A stretch of 64,000 nt of DNA from Dryocosmus kuriphilus (Eukaryota; Arthropoda; Insecta; Hymenoptera; Cynipidae). Positions 56,401 through 64,000 of the stretch are shown in pieces (position 1 is the first letter of the stretch; each line of letters begins with the position of its first letter). The notes below the pieces were generated by a model. It did no database searches and had not been told where the DNA came from. It saw only the letters and a program-made list of their open reading frames with translations. Both the position numbers and the translations under genes were made by a program. The stretch is taken from contig CM076192.1 in NCBI GenBank assembly GCA_038277395.1, positions 133,607,358 through 133,671,357 on the forward strand. Direction: 5' to 3'.

Positions 56401-58173
56401 ATTTTCAAATTTATTTAAAGTTTCGTGGTGTAACCTTGATAAATCAATTTCATGAGTGGTATAGCCGATCTGAGGTGGCAATAAAGTATTGAAAATCTGT
56501 GCAATGATATTAACGCATTCGCATCAGAAATGCTTCGCATTTCTCAAACCTCGAGACGATTACAAGAGTTGCTTGAACTTGTTCTGTTTTTCACGGGTTA
56601 CATGAAAAGTCCATCGTTTTTAAAATTCTTGGGCCAGCTTCGTGCCAGATGGGGATGGCAAAGGCAATTATGTTCTCAAAAATATATCTTTTTCGGGACG
56701 AATTTCCTTTAGTAGCATCAGAAAGAACATGATTCGGTGACTTAGTATTTATAATATGTTTGTATCATCATTTATATATTTGGATGGTACAATGCCCACC
56801 ATTTTCTATTCAAGCACCCCGACAATGATTTAATGTTTTTAAAAAAATTACGAAGTTCAAAAAAAATTGATGAAAGATCCGCGAATGTCACTATAAAAAA
56901 TTTTCTCACATTTACGGTACCTTGCGGAAGAAAAATGTTTGCCTTCCTGCTTGATGAGCTATTTTTACTTTCAACCAAAAAATCTATCGTGAAAATTTAA
57001 ATGTCATTGTAAAAGAAAAGAATACGAAAGATCCTGAAATAATAATACTAAGAAGTTAGGAGCAAAAATTGATGTTGAAAGATCGATGATCTCAAATTAG
57101 AGAATTTCGTAACACTGAATATGTTACCAATTTTTTCAAATACTCGGCTTTGAGAAATACGTTTAGTTTTACCACAAGATGTCCAAAAATGGACAATCGA
57201 TGAAAATATATGAATTTGCAAAAAACTCATTTCGAACTTAAGAGTAGTGTGGACATCGCTGAACGGCGAGTGGCTCTCGTTACAGAGTATAATTATCTAC
57301 TCACGAAAAGTGAAAAGCAAAACAGCAAGCTCTGTTTTTGACAGTCAGTAAAATCGAAAAATGTTACCAGATATGAAAAAACATACACATCTTTAAATCG
57401 TGGAAAAAATTGAAATACGTTCATTATTATTTGAAATAGAAAAATTCTTTTTTCCGAAAATTATTATTGTTTCTCGACGTTGTGTACAATGGATCGTGTG
57501 AGTCATATAAATATTTATTCTATTTTTGCATTATTGTTCCATATTTCTTCAGACCTGATCACTGAACTCAAATTATTTGTTCGAGTATATGTAAAAAATA
57601 TAACTATGTTTTCTTTCTTGATGATAATCAAGAAAATGACGAATTTTGAGAACACTTGAAGTGAAACCTTCAATAAATGTGGATGCAACAGAACTTTTCC
57701 AAGGAAGCATTTTTTTTTACAGGCAGCTGGTTGGAAAGTGAGAATCTTTTCGTTAAATATTATTATTCCTAGACATGTTCAGGTGTTTTCACCGTATTTT
57801 GTTTTATAAAATAATTAAGGCCAATATTTCTTTTTACTAAGCAAATATGTGTTTATTAATTAATTTTATTTATTAACGAAAACAAATTATCGACTTTTAC
57901 TTGTCGCCATCCGACATGAGTAGTATTTATGAATCTTACGTGGCTAAATTTTGAGACATTTATCTTCATATTTACACAATACACACGTCTTTGTTTTATA
58001 AAGATGAATTCGTTGGGCGCGACTCGGTGATTATAAACATTCACTTTGCTGCACCCTCTAAAAACATTATCGATTTTGCTCAATTTTTGGGAAAATTTTT
58101 TTTGTGTGATGCTTTTTGATATTCGAGTTGATACGTTAAATTCAAAAAAAGGGGTTTTTTTGAATCAATCTAA
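53448..58173 (+). mobile_element. 4.7-kb DNA transposon with ~440-base terminal inverted repeats
   Basis: The left end (53,448-53,890) and right end (57,735-58,173) are inverted copies: GATTCAAAAAAAACCC, 'gtatcaactcg', 'atatcaaaaagcatcac', 'accgagtcgcgcc', 'ggatggcgacaagta' and 'aacgaaaacaaatta' all pair. No target duplication is evident at the T/A-rich tips. The interior holds a decayed transposase-like gene on the plus strand. It lies inside or beside GC-richer decayed sequence (51.2-53.4 and 58.2-59.1 kb) and may have split it. Confidence 0.8.
56190..57000 (+). pseudogene. Transposase-like gene remnant, superfamily uncertain
   Basis: Reads in pieces: 'ELARALCFDTASSK' then 'NGACVGLE' (about 56,207-56,290), and 'RKFLYLACDTMFLKL' (56,300-56,345). 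'QLRARWGWQRQ' is at 56,636-56,668, with a 'KIYLFRDEF' block just after in another frame. From memory these match a family of repeat-encoded proteins in aphids, cnidarians and wasps. Its usual blocks are DTTASNTG..GACVLLE, LLYLACRHH and HRARWMAKAIYSLKIYLFR. I do not know its formal superfamily. The His pair of CRHH is replaced, and many stops are present. The N-terminal half (54,900-56,150) is unreadable. Confidence 0.45.
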
Positions 58174-60055
58174 AACACGTTATAAAAGTGGTCCTAGAGA
58201 GATGTCGTCTTTTTTCGGATTGCACGTAGGCCCTCCTCGCGATTAGCAGCAGATTCTTGTATCCATTGGGGCACTCTTTAATACGCTAGAATAGGATTTC
58301 GGAGCTCCTTTGCTCAGGCAGCTTGGTTTTGGTTTAAATTTTATATGGTTGCCAGCTCATTTGGGCTTTTGGGGCAGTTTTTTAAGGAATTGCGACGAAT
58401 GTTCGCGGACGTCGTTCGTTGCCTGCGATTGCTTGAAAGTTTCCGGTTTGTGAACTTCGAGAGGTCTGTCCCCGCGATTTTGAATTCAAGGTATGGCTTA
58501 TGGCAGGGTATGTTAGCTCCCGTTCCATACACTTCGGCGCGGGTCAATGATAAAACTGTCAAGCCCTGGTTTCAATGGGTTCAAAAATACCGAGGCGTTA
58601 TTCTGGCGCGGAGTTGATTTTCTGCATTCCTCTATCATGCCCGCCTTATTATCGGCGGGCCACCCGCGCTGTTTAGATTTCTCAGTCTGGATCTGCCTGG
58701 GTATTCCTAACTGGAACTAGTCAACATTTTGGATTTAGTTTATGAATCCACAGCTGAGCTGGTGGGCGGAGTTGGGACGTTTGTTGGGGAGGCACGTTCA
58801 TTGAAGTAGCTTTTACTTATTTTCACTAGTGGTTAATTTACTTTGTTACTAGGTAACGGCAACATGAGAGGGGATCCTTCTTTTCTCCTTCAAAAGCAAA
58901 GTTTGGACGGGTTAGGCTGCTTTTGGACTGACAAGTTACGGGTTGAAACTAAGCTAAAGGACTGGAAAATTATCCTAGCTTTTGGTTGTGATCAGATTTT
59001 TCTTGGATCGCTTAGACCAGGCAATGGATCCTCAACGACTTTCTGAATTCGAGGAGGATGAATTTTTACATTGTATTGGATATGCTTTGGCGTAAAAAAC
59101 ATAAAAGCCAAAAGCAAGGGAAAGAAGAGCCTGAGATGGCCTTCTTCGCACCGTCATTATTAGTATCATTAGAATACACTTAATCGCTTCGTTACCTAGC
59201 ATCTCGCCTCAATTTTGACATTTACTTGTTTGATTCTTTATAAAAGGACCTTTAAAATTATTATTCAGACCTAAGAATTTTGTTACATATTGTGTCAAAT
59301 ATGGAGGAAAACAATCGTAAGAAGGTTTTAACTCGAACACTGCATGAGATTCCGAGAGAGATGAAGGGGGAGGAGACACTAGTCATGCGCAGCGAAAATA
59401 AGCGGTCAAAAGAATTTAGTGAAGAGAGGCATCCACCAGCTGTCACTACTATGCAGATCTCGGACTAAAGCAGATCTGAATGTTTTACATGCGGTGGCGA
59501 GCGCAACAGTAAGACTAAAATAATGGAACGCGAGCTCGTGTATTTCTTATTTACAGCTTATTGAAGACCTGGGTGATGTCCATTACTTATCTGCAGAAAA
59601 CACCTGGAACTCTCATACAGGACCCAGGTGCATGACCAGGGACCTATTCTTCCAATGATGACTCGGTCCGTGCGTGATCTGCTGACCCGTGTGCAGGTGA
59701 TTTCTCAGTGTTGAGTAAATGTGACTTATGAACCTTGAATGGACTCTTAGTCCAATGATTCTGACCAGTTCGTTGATTAAGGAGTTTAAGCTTTTGCTGC
59801 AGGTAATATAGGTTATGTCTAATACAGAAATTAGTGTCGAATAAAAAATATAAAAAAATATTTATCAGTAGGCATTCAGTTGGCAAGCTACTTTTTGAAG
59901 GGATTTATAAAATCATAGCATGTCGTGCACTTTTTTTAGAGTCAAACAGTACATTTAAGTTCGTTAACACTTTCATCCAACCAAAATAAAAAACATTTTA
60001 AGATAATACAAAAAAAATGGCCAAAAGATCCTTCAGAACATCAAAGATTCCGTAA
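58174..60055. other. Mostly unassigned; GC-richer first part
   Basis: 58,174-59,050 has GC content like 51.2-53.4 kb and may be the far part of that decayed LINE. A 55-codon frame from an ATG near 59,299 to 59,468 is charged (MEENNRKKVLTRTLHEIPRE) and unrecognised. I see no other gene. Confidence 0.35.
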
Positions 60056-63000
60056 AACTTTGTACATTCTGTCCAAAAACACCTGGGGGGAACAAAAAAC
60101 AACCCCCCTCACAAACCCATCCCTCTCTCCCTTAAAACAAAAAAAAAAAAAAAACACCAAAAAGGGGGGGGGGACCAGGAAAAAAAAACCGGGGAATACT
60201 AAAAAAATAGATCAAAAAAATAAAAAAAAAAAAATAAAACTCTGCGAATATTGAATTAGTCAATGGGGGGCCAATTTTTACTTCTACTTGTAATTTTAGG
60301 ATCGGCTATTCGATTAAAATGATTTATTCGGGTCTTTTAATCGTAGGGAGGCCGAGTAGTAATGTTTCGTCGTTTTGCTGGGTTATGTAATTTTTATTAT
60401 GTGGATTTTCTATTTTCAAGGGGGACCTCTTTTCCTTTTTTTTTTTTTTTTTTTTTTTTATATTTTTTATAAAATTTTCAAATTTCCTCTCATTCCCTAA
60501 GAGGTTTTGATATTTACCACAACCATTTTTTCTCTTTTTTTTTTTTTTTTTTGTTTGTTGAAACTGATATTCCTCCCGTTTTCCACCATACATATAAGCT
60601 TTTCAAAGATGGAAAATTTTTTTTTGCCGTGTATAATTTTGTGTCGTCCGTAAAGGCAATCAAAAGTAACCTTCAAGTTGAAACCTTTTATTTATGTTCT
60701 ATTTTACTAAACGGCCAAAAACAACACAATTTTTTTCTTAAAAACTAAAACAATTTTTTTTTTTTTTTTTTAAAAATAAATTATTTAAAAAAAAAAAACA
60801 AATTAAAAATAAAAAAAAAAAAAAAAAAAAATAATAATAAAAAAAAACATAAACAAAAACACACATTAAAGTAAACAAAAAACAAACAAAATAAACAAAA
60901 AAAATAAAACAAACCAAAAAAAAAATAAAAACAGAAAAAAAAAACAAACTAAAAAAAAAAGCAAAACAAAAAAAAAAACAAAAAGAAAAAAAAAAGTAAA
61001 AAAAAATAAAAAAGTAAAAAAAAAAACGTACAAAAAATGACAAAACAAAACAAACAACAAACAAAAAAAAACTTAAAAAAATAACAAGAAAAAATTATAA
61101 TAAATCAATTAATAAAAAAAAAATATCAACACACCCCCCAATAAAAATAAAAAAAAATAAAAAAGAAAACACACAAAAAAAAAAAAAAAAAAGAAAACAC
61201 CAACAAAAAAATAATCAAAAAAAGTAAAAAATAAAAAAAAACTAAAAAAAAAACACTCACTATAAAAAAACAATTAAAAACTATCCATACAATTCCCCCC
61301 CCCCACCACAAAATAGATATCACTATTCAAAGCAACAAATATAAATTAAAGTAAAAACAAAAATAATAAACAAATAATAAAAATAAAACAAAAATAAACA
61401 TAAAATTAAATAAAAAATCTCATAATAATATTCCAACATTTTTTCCATCATTTTATAATTTCTTTACCGTATAAAAAAAGAAAAATAGAGGGAAAATACT
61501 ATTTAATAAAAAAAAACCGCACACATGACATAAAAATAAACAAATAAAACAAAATTAAAATTTTATAAATTTTAAATTTCTAATATTTAATTAATATATT
61601 AAAAAGAACAAAATATTATTTTAAAAAAAAAATATCTCAATAAAATTTATATTAAAACCCCATCCTATAAATACCCAAAACAAACATTTAAAAAAAATGA
61701 AGAATAAAAATTAATAAAAAAATTAAATTTAAGAAAAAACTATTAAAAAATTCAAGACCAACCCCCAACCATCCTGTCAAACCCCCCCCCACCCCCCCCC
61801 CCCCCCACCCCCAGCCACCAAACCCAACCAAACCCGAACCCCACACCCCACCAACACCACACCCCAAAACCCCAACCCCCACAAACCCCCCACCCACCCC
61901 CCAACACAACCCCCCACACCACCCCCCCCCCCACCAATTTAAAACTTTTGAACCCAAACAAAAGACCCACTCCCCAAAACCCAAACCCCCCCACCCCCTT
62001 CAAAAAACACCCCACAGAATCCCAAACAAACCACCCCCCCAAAAAAACCCCCCCCCACCCACCCCCCCCCCCCCCCCCAACAAAAACCCCCTCACCCACA
62101 CACTCCAACCCCCCCTACAAAACACAACCCCCACATTACAACAAAAACACCCAAAAGCAAACCACCCCCACCCCCCCAAAAACCCAACCCAAAACAACCA
62201 CCAAACCCCAAAAAAAACCCCAACACCACCCCCTGCCCCTCCACCACCCACCCCCTTAGAAGCAAAAAAAAAAACAATCCCAAACGGTAAAACACAAATC
62301 CCCCAAAAACCCACCCCCCCAACCCCCATACAATAAATAAAAAACCAAAAAGAGGAGACAAAAAAAAAAAACAAAAAAAAACCAAAAAACAAATTAATAT
62401 TTTTTTTAAAAATATCATCAAAAAAGTAAAAACAAACCATTACAGAAAAAATTAAAAATAATCCCATTTTAAAAACACAAACAAAAACACCACCCCCCCA
62501 AATTATTTCAAATAAAACACACCAAAAAACAATAAACCAAAGGTTTAAAACACCACTAAAAATACCTAACAAAAACAACAAAACACCAAAAAATAAAAAC
62601 CCCAACCCCCACGTACAGACATCTATTTAACAGTAAAAAATTGGGTAAAAAACAAACATAGTTAAAAAAATTGGGTCAATAAAAAATACCAAAATAAAAA
62701 ATAAACAATAATAAACCCGTCAACAAATTTCAAAAAAATACGGGAAACACACTCCCACAAATTAGCCCCCCCCCCAATAACCAAAAAAATTGAATCAAAA
62801 ATTTTCCGTTAACACCCCCTATACCACCAAATAAAAATCCTAAACATAAATCCCCAAACAATTACATCGGGGATGTTGTTAAAAAATACAATTGTGAATA
62901 ACATATGCAAACATAGCAACTGGTCAAAGAAAACCATAAAAACATAACTCCAAAAAACATAATAAGTTTGGCATTTTGTTTTTCAGACAAAATTTGTTGG

Positions 63001-64000
63001 TTTAATACTAGTTATTGTGGGGACATTTCGAATTCTCATCAAAGTAAAGGAAAAAAAACTCTGAACTTTTCAAGTTCGATTAAAAAAATACCTCCAAACC
63101 CACTAAATACCCCAATAACAACAACAGAATTGGTGGCAAAATCAAAATTGTAAGATCAAAACCCTACAAATTATTTCGGTCCAGTAATAAATGTTTATTC
63201 AAAAACCCAACCAAAACAAACACTACATTCTAAAAAAAACAAAAAACAAAAACCCACTATTAAAAATATATTTTACCGCCAAGTTGATTCCCCCAATAAA
63301 TTTTATTCTTTTTTTATATGTTTTATTATTTATAGAATTTTTTTAAAGTATTATGATGTTTATAAGAATTTTTTTACTTTCTTATTTTCATATTTGAAAG
63401 AAAATTTTTATTTAAAAAAAATCAAGATTTTACTACACTCGAAAATTTTGTTGGTCCCCCAAAAAAATTCACACAACGATTCTCAATTAGGGTTTACAAA
63501 CCGAAAAAAAGATACAAATTTTTTAAAACTATTTTATTTTAAACTGAAAAAATTCTAATTTTATTTTTATCGAATTAAAACTTGGATTGTTTTGTTATTA
63601 TTCAAACAATAAAAAAAAGTTGGAAATCAAATTTTAAATTTTTTCAAAAATAAAACGTTTTTTTTTTTTTTAATTTATTTAGACGTTCTTATTGTATTTT
63701 TTTTCCAAAGATAATTTTTTTTGTGAAATTTGAAAAAAACGATCCATTGTTTATTCCACAATGCTTTCCACAACATATTTATTTTATTAACTCATCAACA
63801 TAAAACTTTTTTTATTAACTACTTTTTTACCCATGCAAGAAAATAAAACACAAAACATAATAAGCCTTTCAATCAAATAAAAATATGGCCAAACGCTGAG
63901 GAAATATTTTAGGCTAATGTTATATTTTTTGTTTTTTTTACCCATAAAATATTTTTTTTATAAATAATTTTTTTTTTAAATATTTTTTAGTTTCTATTTT
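60056..64000. other. A/C-rich homopolymer sequence, probably unreliable
   Basis: Long A runs (60,750-61,420), then C runs with almost no G or T (61,750-62,330), then A/T homopolymers to the end. Poly-K, poly-F and poly-G/P frames here are composition artefacts. Either an unpolished contig end or a true strand-asymmetric satellite; the first is more likely because similar blocks occur at 660-1,727 with G/T bias. Confidence 0.6.

Noticed and set aside
60738..62605. Phe-, Gly- and Pro-rich frames up to 201 codons
   Set aside because: Pure composition effect of A and C homopolymers.

Overview
This window looks like a transposon-rich, AT-rich stretch of an arthropod genome, most likely an insect; I lean weakly towards Hymenoptera. 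The lean rests on the mix of element families (R4/Dong-type LINE, mariner, hAT, BEL/Pao, Ty3/gypsy with an insect-type envelope gene, Penelope-like element, Polinton-like chromodomain). I see no convincing single-copy host gene. Nearly every recognisable coding stretch belongs to a mobile element, and nearly all are broken.

The main structure is an imperfect palindrome from about 6,963 to 25,179: two inverted arms of about 8.2 and 10 kb around a 64-base purine-rich spacer at about 15,154-15,217. From the centre outwards each arm carries: tandem ~38-base units; the 3' end of a Polinton/Maverick-like integrase gene (chromodomain); an array of 11-base repeats; a TATA box and a gene for a zinc-finger protein with a long acidic tail; a CT/GA microsatellite; a full-length R4/Dong-type LINE lying between (TAA)n tracts; degenerate repeats; and a small outward-facing ORF. 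The arms have diverged (about 10 percent by eye, with different indels). A mariner sits cleanly in a TA of the right arm only, so the palindrome is old and not a library artefact. The order of events reads as Dong insertion, then palindrome formation, then mariner insertion.

Left flank (1-6,960): a hAT transposase remnant (about 1,728-2,422, minus), a LINE reverse-transcriptase fragment (about 6,430-6,790, minus), and two blocks of doubtful homopolymer-rich sequence. Right of the palindrome: a Dong-related 5' fragment near 27.0 kb, then an errantivirus-like Ty3/gypsy remnant (about 28.3-32.7 kb, minus) in which the end of pol has been deleted so that RT runs straight into env, then a BEL/Pao gag fragment.

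From 34.5 to 46.7 kb the sequence is non-coding repeat: four copies of a family ('element A') with ~156-base internal units and terminal GC-rich mini-palindromes, a 2-kb foldback (36.4-38.5 kb), a 500-N gap (38,501-39,000), a Penelope-like RT fragment starting at the gap, and a 0.7-kb direct repeat whose second copy is split by element A. From 47 to 59 kb there is a 0.36-kb MITE, remnants of two LINEs, and a 4.7-kb DNA transposon with ~440-base terminal inverted repeats. The last 4 kb (60.06-64 kb) is A/C-rich homopolymer sequence of doubtful quality.
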